The notes under the pieces are model-generated. The model searched no databases. It was not told the origin of the DNA and was given only the letters and a program-made list of their open reading frames with translations. Shown piece by piece: positions 48,299 through 57,643 of a stretch of 64,000 nt of DNA (its first letter is position 1; every line of letters begins with the position of its first letter). The position numbers were made by a program, and so were the translations under genes. Source of the DNA: Borrelia parkeri (GTDB lineage: Bacteria; Spirochaetota; Spirochaetia; Borreliales; Borreliaceae); assembly GCF_023035815.1 (NCBI RefSeq), contig NZ_CP073159.1:124001-188000 (forward strand), given 5' to 3'.

Positions 48299-49269
48299 TT
48301 AATGACCTTAACAAATAGATACAATACTATAAATAAAAAAGAGATAGCTAAAAAAAGCTTATATCTTAGAATACCAATAAGCAAAATATCACTTGAACTT
48401 TTTTTCATTATATCATTCCTTATCTCATTAATAACATAATTAGTACCTTTTAAATATAAATTATAATAAGAACCCTTAAGAGAAGACGTTAAAAGATACA
48501 AATTATCCTCATCAAGCACGGCTTTCACTACATTGCCATCTTTATCCTTAACACTTAAATTATTATCAATCAAAGGAGATGGCTTATCACTTCCAATCCC
48601 AACTACAAAGCTTGTAATATTAAGTGCATCAATCAACTTAGGAAAAGTATAATAATTATTCTCACCCCATTCATCTCCATCTGTTAAAATTATCAAAAAA
48701 TTATAATAAGAATCATCTTTTATTCCCTGTATGGCACTAAAAACTCCCTCACCTAAAAAACTACCAGGAGAACTTATTAAGTTAGGCTCAATATAATTTA
48801 ACATCTTATGCAAGCTAGCTTTATCCTTAGAAAATGGCAACACTAACAAGGATTTACCTTTAAAAATAGTAAGTGAATACTCAACATTCTCAAAATTATT
48901 TAAAATCAAACTAATAAAATTCTTAGCACTCTCAAGTCTGTTAATCGATTTTTCTTCATCAAAGGTTAACATACTACGAGAAATATCAACAACAAAAGAT
49001 ATCCTTAAATTTGATCTTTTATCCTCAGTAGCTTTTTGCCCCCAAGAAATATCCAAGATAGAAACAATTAAAGAACCCAGACTCAATACAAAAAAGAACA
49101 TCATAAGAATTTTTTTTATATAATAATTTTTAATGTAAGCATTATTAACATACATAAGACTTAAAGTCTTAAAAAATGGAAGCGCTTTTCTAAAATTATA
49201 AATATATAAAAAAAGAACTAAAAATAAAATTATAAACAAGTAAGAAGCATAATAATTGCCTATACTCAT
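48280..49269 (-). CDS. batB: BatB-like membrane protein with von Willebrand factor A domain
   Basis: This 329-residue protein has N-terminal helices (LFIILFLVLFLYIYNF; ILMMFFFVLSLGSLIVSI) and then a VWA domain. Its MIDAS DISRS metal site is FVVDISRSM, with the Thr/Asp residues later in LIILTDGDEWGENN. A C-terminal helix (LFLAISFLFIVLYLFVKVI) anchors it. Its start ATG overlaps the TGA stop of batA by 4 bp (ATGA). It is likely a paralogue of batA, acting at the inner membrane with a divalent-metal-dependent protein-binding domain. Confidence 0.88.
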   Translation of the reverse strand: MSIGNYYASYLFIILFLVLFLYIYNFRKALPFFKTLSLMYVNNAYIKNYYIKKILMMFFFVLSLGSLIVSILDISWGQKATEDKRSNLRISFVVDISRSMLTFDEEKSINRLESAKNFISLILNNFENVEYSLTIFKGKSLLVLPFSKDKASLHKMLNYIEPNLISSPGSFLGEGVFSAIQGIKDDSYYNFLIILTDGDEWGENNYYTFPKLIDALNITSFVVGIGSDKPSPLIDNNLSVKDKDGNVVKAVLDEDNLYLLTSSLKGSYYNLYLKGTNYVINEIRNDIMKKSSSDILLIGILRYKLFLAISFLFIVLYLFVKVIKWDETF

Positions 49270-50267
49270 AACACCTCTTTTAAAAAAACCTTAGACAAAA
49301 TGAAGTAAAGGATTAATAAGAAAAATATTACCAATAAAAATTCATTGTAAACATCATCATTATCAACCGTAATTTTAACCTTTCTCTCCACATTTTCCTT
49401 TTTCGAAAAATCCTGTATTGCAAGTTTAAATGAAAAATCATCACCTACAGAATAAAAAAGTCCTCCTGTTTTACTTGAAATCTCAAAAAGCATACTAGGA
49501 TCATAAATCTCTCTTAAAGTACCTTGATAAAACCTGCCAGATCTCAATTTAAATCCAACACTAAGCTCTTCACTGCTACCAATTCCAATAGAGTAAATTT
49601 TAACATTTAATCCTTGAGCAAGATTTATTACCTGATCCTTATAAACTTCATCTGAATTAACTACCCCATCTGTTAAAACAATCACTGATCTCTTAGGCGC
49701 TTCCGAATGCTTTAAATGAGAAAGAGCAATGGAAATACCAAGTCCCAAAGCAGAACCATTTCCAAGATCCATAATATAAATATCGTCTAATTTTTTAGAA
49801 AAAAAATCTCTATCAATTGTCAGTGGAACTATTAAAGAAGCTTCCTTAGCAAAAGCTACCAATCCAATATTGTCATTTTCTCTCTGATAAACAAAATATT
49901 TAATCAATTCTTTTGCAAATTCAAGTCTATTTTTAGATGAAAATTCAATAGCACCCATGCTAGGAGATATATCCAAAACAATAACAATATCAGCCCCACT
50001 ACTAAGATAAGTCGTTTTCTTCTTCGAAATAGAAGGACCTGCTAAGGTTAAGATCATAACTGTCATTGCTAAATAAAAGAAAGCATAAGTTATAAAATAT
50101 AACAAATTTAATCCATAATCCCTTAATTTTATAGAACCAAAGTTTCCATAAATAGATATTGGAAATTTAACTTTTCCTCCTCTACGCTTAAAAAAATGGC
50201 TAAAATAAATTATTAATGGAAGAATTATAAGTAAAAATAAATATAAAGGCTCATTGAATGTTAACAT
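49266..50267 (-). CDS. batA: BatA-like membrane protein with von Willebrand factor A domain
   Basis: About 333 residues. TM helices are at the N-terminus (FLLIILPLIIYFSHFF; YFITYAFFYLAMTVMILTLA). The VWA domain carries MIDAS DISPS in VIVLDISPSMGAIEF, with VIVLTDGVVNSDEVYKD and SIGIGSSEELSVGF after it. A C-terminal helix follows. I start at ATG 50267 because GAGGT lies 3-7 nt upstream; a TTG eight codons earlier overlaps the end of the previous gene. It overlaps the previous gene by 17 bp and batB by 4 bp. Confidence 0.88.
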   Translation of the reverse strand: MLTFNEPLYLFLLIILPLIIYFSHFFKRRGGKVKFPISIYGNFGSIKLRDYGLNLLYFITYAFFYLAMTVMILTLAGPSISKKKTTYLSSGADIVIVLDISPSMGAIEFSSKNRLEFAKELIKYFVYQRENDNIGLVAFAKEASLIVPLTIDRDFFSKKLDDIYIMDLGNGSALGLGISIALSHLKHSEAPKRSVIVLTDGVVNSDEVYKDQVINLAQGLNVKIYSIGIGSSEELSVGFKLRSGRFYQGTLREIYDPSMLFEISSKTGGLFYSVGDDFSFKLAIQDFSKKENVERKVKITVDNDDVYNEFLLVIFFLLILYFILSKVFLKEVL

Positions 50268-51153
50268 TATCACCTCTATTAAATTCTTCAAAATTAAAAG
50301 CTGCTTTCCTTAAATCATCTAAAACAAATGATAGATTTCCACCTGATAAATTGATTCCACTAAATTTACTAAAATCAGAAAGCCTAAGCATATTAACAAA
50401 AGTTGAACGAATTTCATAAGGAACGTTAAAATTTTTCAAAATTTCAGAAATTTCTGTAGTAGTAATTGCATTAAAATCAAAACCTGTTTTTTTAGATAAA
50501 TACACCCTTAAAGATGAATTCAATAAATTATAAAAAACAACCTGTTCTTCGTCACTCTTAATATAATTAGACAAAATAATCATTTGTTTCTGAAACACTT
50601 TATAAGGTTTTCTTAAATTATGCTTCATTATTAAAAACACTAATAACTGCTTGACAAGCTTCAAAAATTTAATAAAAAAGTAAGGAACTACTACAAGAGC
50701 TAAAATAAAAATAACAAGATACGTACTTGTTCCTGGAAGAAAAAGCACTCCCTCTATATCTTGAATTTTAAGAACATCATCATCTGCAATTAACTTACTA
50801 GTATTTATTTTGACATTATTGAGAATTAATTTAAAAGATTTATCATTGCTGATAATATCTCCAACATAAATACGCGGAAGAGTATTGCTTCCGACATAAA
50901 ACGAAACAAAATATATTATTACCTCCCCGCTCTCAGGTCTGTAAAGAAGTGAATTAACCTCAACAAACTCATTTTTAATTTCCTCAAATTCAGCAGGGAT
51001 AAATTTTTCATTCTCACCAAGAATTAACGAAAATTTAAGCTCAACAGTATCTCCCACATAATAACGTGTTGGAATAAATATCTCATTTTTTATCTCATAA
51101 GAGAATAAATAAAACGACAAAAAAAACATGATAAAGACAATTGTGTTTTTCAA
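50251..51153 (-). CDS. Bat-operon membrane protein, function unknown
   Basis: The 300-residue protein has a signal sequence (NTIVFIMFFLSFYLFSYE), a periplasmic beta-rich region (residues ~20-130, YYVGDTVELKFSLILGENEK), one or two membrane helices (STYLVIFILALVVVPYFFIK; LLVFLIM) and a cytoplasmic helical tail. Similar small proteins sit between the DUF58 gene and batA in other Bat operons and are often called BatE/DUF4381-like, but I cannot assign it firmly. The start is TTG with AAAGGAG 8 nt upstream, overlapping the DUF58 gene by 4 bp. Confidence 0.72.
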   Translation of the reverse strand: MKNTIVFIMFFLSFYLFSYEIKNEIFIPTRYYVGDTVELKFSLILGENEKFIPAEFEEIKNEFVEVNSLLYRPESGEVIIYFVSFYVGSNTLPRIYVGDIISNDKSFKLILNNVKINTSKLIADDDVLKIQDIEGVLFLPGTSTYLVIFILALVVVPYFFIKFLKLVKQLLVFLIMKHNLRKPYKVFQKQMIILSNYIKSDEEQVVFYNLLNSSLRVYLSKKTGFDFNAITTTEISEILKNFNVPYEIRSTFVNMLRLSDFSKFSGINLSGGNLSFVLDDLRKAAFNFEEFNRGDNVNIQ

Positions 51154-52031
51154 AAATCATTCTCCTTTTTTAAAAGAGCTTTTAGCTTTCTAAAAACATC
51201 ATCTTTCGTACTAATTTCTATAAAATTAATACCTCTTTTTATGCATTCTTTTCTCCATTTAATTTTATCTAATGTCCAATAATTTTTATAACTATTCAAT
51301 ATTGTTTTACTAAATCCAGAAGTTAAAAAATCTTCACTGGTTTCAATATCTTCATAAGTTAAAACTCCATATTGAGGAAGATTTTCATCAAAAAAATCTG
51401 TAAGCCTTATTGCAATAATATTATGACGTTTACTAAGAACGGTTAAAGATTTAAAATAACCACTGGCTTTAAAATCTGAAATAATGATAATTAAAGATCT
51501 TTTCTTATAATATTCAGCTGTATTTTTAAATACATAAGTTAAATTACTTCCCCTCTTAAGCCGTCTATTTATTGTCTCGTTCAAAATTAGTCCTAAATGT
51601 GAATGCCCTTTTCGAGATGAAATAAACTTATCCGTTTCACTTGAGAAAAAAGTTATACCTATTTTATCATTATTAAAAAATGCCATATGAGCAAAAATAG
51701 AAACTAATAAATCTTGAATTTCCTTTTTACTAGTCAAGCTTCCCAGACTCATTGAAAGAGAATTATCAACAAGCAAATGAAGATTCATTCCCTTATCTTC
51801 TCTAAAAACCTTCGAGAATATGCTATCTGTTTTCGAACTAACATTCCAATCAATCAATCTAGCATCATCCGTCTCTTCATAAGGTCTAAACTCATGAAAT
51901 TCAAGACCAAGACCCTTAAAAATAGAACGATATCCACCAAAATTAAGTTCCAAAAGCATTTTTCTGGAGAAAAATTTCAAAGCTTTTATCTTAGTTTTAG
52001 TGCTAGCATTTAATTCATTATCATATTGCAT
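51150..52031 (-). CDS. DUF58 protein with von Willebrand factor A-like fold
   Basis: A 293-residue protein. The family motif EFRPYEETDDARLIDWNVSS is present, followed by a MIDAS-like site in HLLVDNSLSMSLG and SLIIIISDFKASGYF. No membrane helix is evident. DUF58 proteins are nearly always encoded beside MoxR ATPases and are thought to be their substrates or partners. It starts 16 bp after moxR stops and precedes the unknown Bat-operon gene. This is the third MIDAS-bearing protein of the operon. Confidence 0.9.
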   Translation of the reverse strand: MQYDNELNASTKTKIKALKFFSRKMLLELNFGGYRSIFKGLGLEFHEFRPYEETDDARLIDWNVSSKTDSIFSKVFREDKGMNLHLLVDNSLSMSLGSLTSKKEIQDLLVSIFAHMAFFNNDKIGITFFSSETDKFISSRKGHSHLGLILNETINRRLKRGSNLTYVFKNTAEYYKKRSLIIIISDFKASGYFKSLTVLSKRHNIIAIRLTDFFDENLPQYGVLTYEDIETSEDFLTSGFSKTILNSYKNYWTLDKIKWRKECIKRGINFIEISTKDDVFRKLKALLKKENDF

Positions 52032-52046
52032 ATGAAATTTAAACCC

Positions 52047-53039
52047 TTAAGGAAGTGCCACAGCTGAGAGAAGTATCTTAATAATATCATCAGTATTCAT
52101 CTCCTCAACCTCTGCCTCATAAGATGGAGTAATTCTATGTCTTAACACATTATAAGCCACAGCCTTAACATCTTCAGGGAGAACAAATAATCGCCCCTCA
52201 TAAAGGGCATTAACACGAGCACATTTAAGCAAACTAAGTGATGCCCTAGGAGATGCTCCAAATTCAATATATTTAGTAAATGGATAAGTTTTTTTATCAT
52301 TTTCACGAGAAGCTGCTATTAAAGTAACGATATAAAGCATTATCTTATCATCTACCTTAACCTTACCAATTGTACGCTTGAGATCTGCTAAAGAATAAGC
52401 ATTCATTATTTTTGCAACTTTAATATTCTCAAGCCCGCCATCAATTGAGAATATTTTAAGAAGCTTAATTTCATCTTGAATAGAAGGATATTTCACATTA
52501 ACTTTTAACAAAAATCTATCAAGTTGAGCCTCTGGCAAATTATAAGTCCCCTCTTGTTCAATTGGATTTTGTGTTGCAAGAACAAAGAATGGATCGGGCA
52601 GCTTATGTGTTTCATCGCCAAGAGTTACTTGACGCTCACTCATTGCCTCAAGAAGTGCTGATTGAACCTTTGCAGGTGCTCTATTAATTTCATCCGCTAA
52701 AATAATATTTGAAAATACAGGCCCCTTTCTAACCTTAAAAGTTCCTGTCGTACTCTTATATACCATATTACCTGTAAGATCAGAAGGCAAAAGGTCCGGG
52801 GTAAATTGCACTCTCTTAAAACCAAGATCAAGAACATCTGAAACTGTTTGAATCGTCAATGTTTTAGCAAGTCCTGGTACACCTTCAAGCAAAACATGTC
52901 CTTCAGTCAAAATTCCCATCAAAATAGCATCTATCATTTCTCTTTGACCAAGGATTCTACTTGAAACTTCTCTTCTAAACTTATTTATTAAACCTAATGC
53001 ATTCTCTACTTCAGAATCTATTTGAAAACTACTTTTCAT
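52047..53039 (-). CDS. moxR: MoxR-family AAA+ ATPase
   Basis: This 330-residue protein shows Walker A GVPGLAKT, the MoxR-specific GHVLLEGVPGLAKTLTIQTV region, Walker B ILADEINRAP, QNPIEQEGTYNLPEAQLDRF (sensor/Arg finger) and a C-terminal lid with GASPRASLSL. MoxR ATPases act as chaperone-like motors for VWA-domain proteins. First gene of the operon moxR - DUF58 - unknown - batA - batB - batC - batD; AGGAG lies 5 nt before the ATG. Confidence 0.95.
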   Translation of the reverse strand: MKSSFQIDSEVENALGLINKFRREVSSRILGQREMIDAILMGILTEGHVLLEGVPGLAKTLTIQTVSDVLDLGFKRVQFTPDLLPSDLTGNMVYKSTTGTFKVRKGPVFSNIILADEINRAPAKVQSALLEAMSERQVTLGDETHKLPDPFFVLATQNPIEQEGTYNLPEAQLDRFLLKVNVKYPSIQDEIKLLKIFSIDGGLENIKVAKIMNAYSLADLKRTIGKVKVDDKIMLYIVTLIAASRENDKKTYPFTKYIEFGASPRASLSLLKCARVNALYEGRLFVLPEDVKAVAYNVLRHRITPSYEAEVEEMNTDDIIKILLSAVALP

Positions 53040-53109
53040 ACCACTCCTATCGTACTAAAATTTTTCATCAAAAATAAAATATAAACGATAAAACGAAAAA
53101 ATAAAATCA

Positions 53110-53733
53110 CTACTTATAAAGCAAAAGAAAATTCCTCTCTTTACTATCATTCATTGTTGATGATTTTATTTCTATTTTGTTAAACAAGCTTTCAATATGA
53201 CTAATTTCAAACTTAATCTTATTTAATTTACCCTTATAAGCCACAATCAAACCCCCATCTTTTAAAATCAATTTCAAAATCCTTGCATATTCTCTTATAT
53301 CTCTAAAAGCCCTGATTGTAATAAATTCGTATTTATTTTGCTCTTTATCAACATCACGTTCTAATACCTCAACATTGTCTAAACCAAGTTCTAAACTAAT
53401 CATCCTTAAAAAAGTAGCCTTTTTATTGCTACGTTCAAGAAGAATATACTCTCTAAAGTTATCAAAAAGAGCCAAAACAATCCCTGGGAATCCAGCTCCA
53501 CTACCTACATCAAGTACTTGCCGTGGATTCTTATCTTTTATAATAGGCAATCCAGCTATAGAATCTAAAACATGTAAAAGCACTGCATCAAAATTTCGAT
53601 CATTATTTGACACCAAGTTAAACCTAGTACCAAATAACAAAACTTTTTCTATATAAAATCTTAATTTATCAATACTTTTTGAAGTAAAAGGCACTCCTAA
53701 ACTTTTCAAAGAAAGTTCAAAATCATTCATCAT
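53110..53733 (-). CDS. rsmG: 16S rRNA (guanine-N7) methyltransferase RsmG
   Basis: The 207-residue methyltransferase makes m7G at 16S position 527. AdoMet motif I is [28 protein letters not shown] near the N-terminus, [13 protein letters not shown] and the lysine in IVAYKGKL are family features. Loss of this enzyme gives low-level streptomycin resistance in other bacteria. The start ATG overlaps the mnmG stop by 4 bp, so translation is coupled in mnmE-mnmG-rsmG. Confidence 0.95.
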   Translation of the reverse strand: MMNDFELSLKSLGVPFTSKSIDKLRFYIEKVLLFGTRFNLVSNNDRNFDAVLLHVLDSIAGLPIIKDKNPRQVLDVGSGAGFPGIVLALFDNFREYILLERSNKKATFLRMISLELGLDNVEVLERDVDKEQNKYEFITIRAFRDIREYARILKLILKDGGLIVAYKGKLNKIKFEISHIESLFNKIEIKSSTMNDSKERNFLLLYK

Positions 53734-55592
53734 AAAGCCAAATCAAGCACTACCTTATTTTTAGGACTTGAAAAATATATAAGTAAAACTTGAATATCTG
53801 TATTTCTAACACCAGAAATCCTACTTGCCTGAGCAAGATTAGCTGGTTGGATTTTAACAAACTTTTCCCTAGCCTCTCTAGATAAACCATCAATTTCATA
53901 ATTAAAATCAAAGGGTAATTTAATAAGCTCAAGGTTATTCATTTTCCTAATTAAATCTCTTTGTCTATTAATGTAGCCTTCATATTTAATATCTAATTCA
54001 ACCTGTTCAAGAATCACTTTTGAAGCCTTCAACTTAGGATCTATATCAACAAGATCACTTAAATTGATATACGGATCTTTTATAATATGATAAAAATCTT
54101 TACTAATATGTTTCTTTAACTGCAAAGTACTAGCTTCCCTTTCCTTAAGACGCCTCTGCCTCAAAAGTTCCTTAATTTCTTCTACTTGCTTCTCCTTGAA
54201 AAAATATCTAGAATATTTTTCCTCACTAACCAACCCAACTTCATATCCCCACTTAATCAACCTCTTATCACTAGTATCATGTCTTAAATTAAGCCTATGT
54301 TCAGCCCTTGAGGTAAACATTCTATAAGGTTCCTTAGTACCCTTAGTAACAAGATCATCAATAAGCACTCCAATATAAGAACTTGTTCTTGGCAATATCA
54401 TTGGATCTTTCCCTTGCAACTTAAGTGCTGCATTAATTCCAGCCATCAATCCTTGAGCTGCGGCTTCCTCATATCCTGAGGATCCATTAGTTTGTCCTGC
54501 AACAAAAAGTCCCTTAACCCTTTTAGTCTCAAGGCTTGCATATAATTCAATAGGATTAATATAATCATACTCAACAGCATATCCAGGTCTTGTAATAACT
54601 GCATTTTCAAGTCCATCAATACTATTGATCAATCTTTTTTGAACATCCTCGGGTAAAGATGAACTTAGACCATTAAGATACATTTCTTCAGTACTTAAGC
54701 CTTCAGGTTCAATAAATATTTGATGTTTATCTTTATCTTTGAATTTTACTATCTTGTCTTCAATTGAAGGACAATATCTTGGACCATTCCCAACAATTTC
54801 ACCGGAATAAAGCGGAGAGAGATGCATATTGTCACTAATTATTTCATGTGTTTTTTTATTTGTATAAGTGATGTAACAAGAGAGTTGAACTTTATCTATC
54901 TTAGTATTTGAAAAGGAAAAAGGAATGATATCAGAATCTCCAAATTGAATTTCTGTTTTTGCAAAATTTATACTCTTTCTATGAACCCTAGCAGGAGTAC
55001 CTGTCTTAAGTCTACCCATCTCAAATCCAAGTTCAAGTAAAATTTTTTCAAGACCATAAGCAGCAGGCTCAGAAATTCTCCCCATACAAGCTCTATATTC
55101 ACCAATAAATATTTTACCTCTAAGAAAAGTTCCGGTTGTAAGAACCACAACACGAGATGTAAATTTATTACCTCTCTCTGTAACAACACCTTCGATTTTA
55201 TTCCTCATAGAATTAAGCAAAAAGTCACTAACGGTATCTTGAAAAAGATCAAGATTGGTTTGCCTTTCCAATGTTTCTTTTGCCTTAACCTGATACACTA
55301 ATTTATCAGCCTGAGCACGTGGAGCCTGCACAGCAGGCCCTCTGCTTTTATTTAAAATTCTAAATTGAATCATACTAAAGTCAATAAGGCATCCCATCTC
55401 TCCTCCAAGAGCATCAATTTCACGCACCATATTTCCCTTAGCAAGTCCACCAATAGCAGGATTACAAGAAAGTTTACCAATTGTATCTAAATTCTGAGTA
55501 ATTAGAAGCGTCTTAAAATTTAATCTTGAAAGAGCTAAGGATGCTTCAATACCAGCATGTCCGCCTCCAATTACAATAGCATCGAAATCCAT
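53730..55592 (-). CDS. mnmG: tRNA uridine-5-carboxymethylaminomethyl modification enzyme MnmG
   Basis: About 620 residues. The FAD site [20 protein letters not shown] is at the N-terminus, with [39 protein letters not shown] and [16 protein letters not shown] following. With MnmE it modifies wobble U34 of several tRNAs. I start at ATG 55592, the family's usual beginning, with AGGA in the upstream leader; a TTG at 55616 would overlap mnmE. It starts 8 bp after mnmE stops. Confidence 0.95.
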   Translation of the reverse strand: MDFDAIVIGGGHAGIEASLALSRLNFKTLLITQNLDTIGKLSCNPAIGGLAKGNMVREIDALGGEMGCLIDFSMIQFRILNKSRGPAVQAPRAQADKLVYQVKAKETLERQTNLDLFQDTVSDFLLNSMRNKIEGVVTERGNKFTSRVVVLTTGTFLRGKIFIGEYRACMGRISEPAAYGLEKILLELGFEMGRLKTGTPARVHRKSINFAKTEIQFGDSDIIPFSFSNTKIDKVQLSCYITYTNKKTHEIISDNMHLSPLYSGEIVGNGPRYCPSIEDKIVKFKDKDKHQIFIEPEGLSTEEMYLNGLSSSLPEDVQKRLINSIDGLENAVITRPGYAVEYDYINPIELYASLETKRVKGLFVAGQTNGSSGYEEAAAQGLMAGINAALKLQGKDPMILPRTSSYIGVLIDDLVTKGTKEPYRMFTSRAEHRLNLRHDTSDKRLIKWGYEVGLVSEEKYSRYFFKEKQVEEIKELLRQRRLKEREASTLQLKKHISKDFYHIIKDPYINLSDLVDIDPKLKASKVILEQVELDIKYEGYINRQRDLIRKMNNLELIKLPFDFNYEIDGLSREAREKFVKIQPANLAQASRISGVRNTDIQVLLIYFSSPKNKVVLDLAL

Positions 55593-55600
55593 ATCTATAT

Positions 55601-56995
55601 CTATTTTCCTAAACAAAAATTCTTAAACATATTGTTAAGTACATCTTCACTAGTAACCTCACCTGTTATTTCGCCTAAAAAATTAAGAACTTCATAAACA
55701 TCAAACGCCAACATATCATAGCTTATATCTTTTTCTATCTTATTTAATAACTCAATAATTAAAGTATAAGCTTTTTTTAAAAGTTCTGCTTGGCGACTTG
55801 ATGATACTATAACATCATAAGCATCAATATCAATATAATCAAAGCATGTCAATGACCTTATCTTATCATAAAGAGAATCTACACCAAATAAAGTCTTAGT
55901 ACTAATCTTTACTAAATTTGATGAATTTATATTACCTGAATTAAAAAATTCAACTGTTTGTCTATTTGGTTCTAAATCCATCTTATTTAAAACAAAAATC
56001 ACTTTAGAATGTCCCTTATAAGAATCAATAAATTTTAAATCGTCATTTGTTAATCTTGCACTCACATCAATAACATAAAGAACTAAAGATGCTTCCTTAA
56101 TTAAAGAATTACTTTTAACGATACCCAACTGTTCAACAAAATCACTAGTCTCCCTAAGTCCTGCTGTATCAAAAACGTTAAATAAAATACCATCAAATTC
56201 AAAGCTTGCTTGAATGTAATCTCTTGTAGTGCCAGCATAAGAGGAAACTATAGCCCTATCTTCCTTTAGTAACAAATTAAAAAGAGAAGATTTGCCAACA
56301 TTAACAGAACCGGCTAAAACCAATGCAATTCCATGATCCAGTTTCCTTGAAGTATTATAAGAATCAATCAATCTTTTAAGTTCATCTCTGCTTTTTGAAA
56401 TAACCTCAAAAGGAATGACAATCTCATATTCACTTGTTTCATAATCAAGATGAACACTAAGTGCTGAGAGAAAATTTAAAATATCTTTTTTGATTAAATC
56501 TATTTTAGCAAACAAAGAACCTGAAAGCTTGTTAACAGCAAGAGCATGGGTCTTATTAGTTTTAGCAGAAATTAGCTCATTTACTGCCTCTGCCTTAGTA
56601 AGATCAAGTTTTCCAGCCAAAAAAGCACGAAGAGTAAATTCACCAGGCTCAGCCATTCTAAATCCCACTTTCAAAAAACATCCTATAATTCTCTTTATAC
56701 CAATAGGGGATCCATGAGCCATAACCTCTATTGAATCTTGACCTGTAAAACTTTTTGGGGCTCTATAAAGGCAAACAACAACTTCGTCCAATTTTTCACA
56801 AGTTTCTTTATCTATTAAATATCCATAATGAATGGTATGACCAGACGCCTCAAGCAGTCGCTTAGGATCTGAGAATATTTTAGAAAATTTTTCAATTGAA
56901 GAAACCCCACTACTACGAATCACACACAAAGCACTACTAAGTAAAGGAGTAGCAAGTGCAACAATATCATCTTCTCTTTGAAAAAGCTTGCTCAT
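55601..56995 (-). CDS. mnmE: tRNA modification GTPase MnmE
   Basis: The 464-residue protein comprises an N-terminal THF-binding domain ([20 protein letters not shown]), a helical middle, an inserted G domain ([29 protein letters not shown]) and the C-terminal FCLGK, matching the catalytic C(I/L)GK motif. Partner of MnmG in U34 modification. The start ATG lies 136 bp from flgN on the other strand, and the two regions probably share a divergent promoter area. Confidence 0.96.
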   Translation of the reverse strand: MSKLFQREDDIVALATPLLSSALCVIRSSGVSSIEKFSKIFSDPKRLLEASGHTIHYGYLIDKETCEKLDEVVVCLYRAPKSFTGQDSIEVMAHGSPIGIKRIIGCFLKVGFRMAEPGEFTLRAFLAGKLDLTKAEAVNELISAKTNKTHALAVNKLSGSLFAKIDLIKKDILNFLSALSVHLDYETSEYEIVIPFEVISKSRDELKRLIDSYNTSRKLDHGIALVLAGSVNVGKSSLFNLLLKEDRAIVSSYAGTTRDYIQASFEFDGILFNVFDTAGLRETSDFVEQLGIVKSNSLIKEASLVLYVIDVSARLTNDDLKFIDSYKGHSKVIFVLNKMDLEPNRQTVEFFNSGNINSSNLVKISTKTLFGVDSLYDKIRSLTCFDYIDIDAYDVIVSSSRQAELLKKAYTLIIELLNKIEKDISYDMLAFDVYEVLNFLGEITGEVTSEDVLNNMFKNFCLGK

Positions 56996-57088
56996 AGACT
57001 ATAAAAATTATAACATAGCATAAATGGCAAAGGCTAAAAATAAAAGAAAAAATTCAAAAATACAATACATAAGATCAATGACCTAAAT

Positions 57089-57117
57089 TTGTAAATATTA
57101 TGAATTTCACTTATAAT
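57089..57117 (+). promoter_or_regulatory. Promoter of the flgN-flgK-flgL-fliW-csrA operon
   Basis: TTGTAA (57089..57094), a 17-nt spacer and consensus TATAAT (57112..57117) form a good sigma-70-type promoter. The predicted start is only ~6 nt before the flgN ATG at 57131, so the leader is too short for a Shine-Dalgarno and none is seen. Confidence 0.65.
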
Positions 57118-57130
57118 TTATTTTATAAAG

Positions 57131-57625
57131 ATGAAGACCAAATTAGAAACCGAACTGAAAAATACTTTACAAGAAGAAGTTCTTTTAGTAGAAGATATAT
57201 ATGATATGTACCTAAATATAAAAAGATATCTTGATGAAAAAAACGAAACAATGTTTAAAGAAGCAATAAATAAAACAAACATTTATCTTCAAAAATTTAA
57301 AGATATAGAACAAAAGAGGGATGAACTTTGGAAAAAATTTACAGATCTTGAAAAATTTGAATCAACTTACATGACTATAGAAAAACTGTGTTCGGTTTAT
57401 AAAAAAGAGATATATAATTATTTTCATCGATTAAGAATAGGGATATTGAATATCCAAAACTTAAATTACTTAATATCAAGCTACACAGAAACATCTCTTG
57501 GTATTTTAGATCTAATATTTAAAGATGCTCAAGAAAGTGTAGACAATATAACTTATAAAAATCCTTATGGACCAAGAAGCGGAAACTTAAATGAAGCATC
57601 CGTTTTAATAAACAAAAAACTTTAA
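57131..57625 (+). CDS. flgN: FlgN-type flagellar export chaperone
   Basis: The 164-residue protein is all-helical and acidic/Lys-rich (KTKLETELKNTLQEEVLLVE, YLDEKNETMFKEAINKTNIY), with no signal peptide. Size, composition and position directly before flgK match FlgN chaperones, which bind FlgK and FlgL and keep them ready for export. Sequence alone is weak evidence; context carries the call. The C-terminus (NPYGPRSGNLNEASVLINKK) is a flexible tail. flgK follows after 18 bp. Confidence 0.75.
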   Translation: MKTKLETELKNTLQEEVLLVEDIYDMYLNIKRYLDEKNETMFKEAINKTNIYLQKFKDIEQKRDELWKKFTDLEKFESTYMTIEKLCSVYKKEIYNYFHRLRIGILNIQNLNYLISSYTETSLGILDLIFKDAQESVDNITYKNPYGPRSGNLNEASVLINKKL

Positions 57626-57643
57626 CTACTTAAGGAGTTTTAA

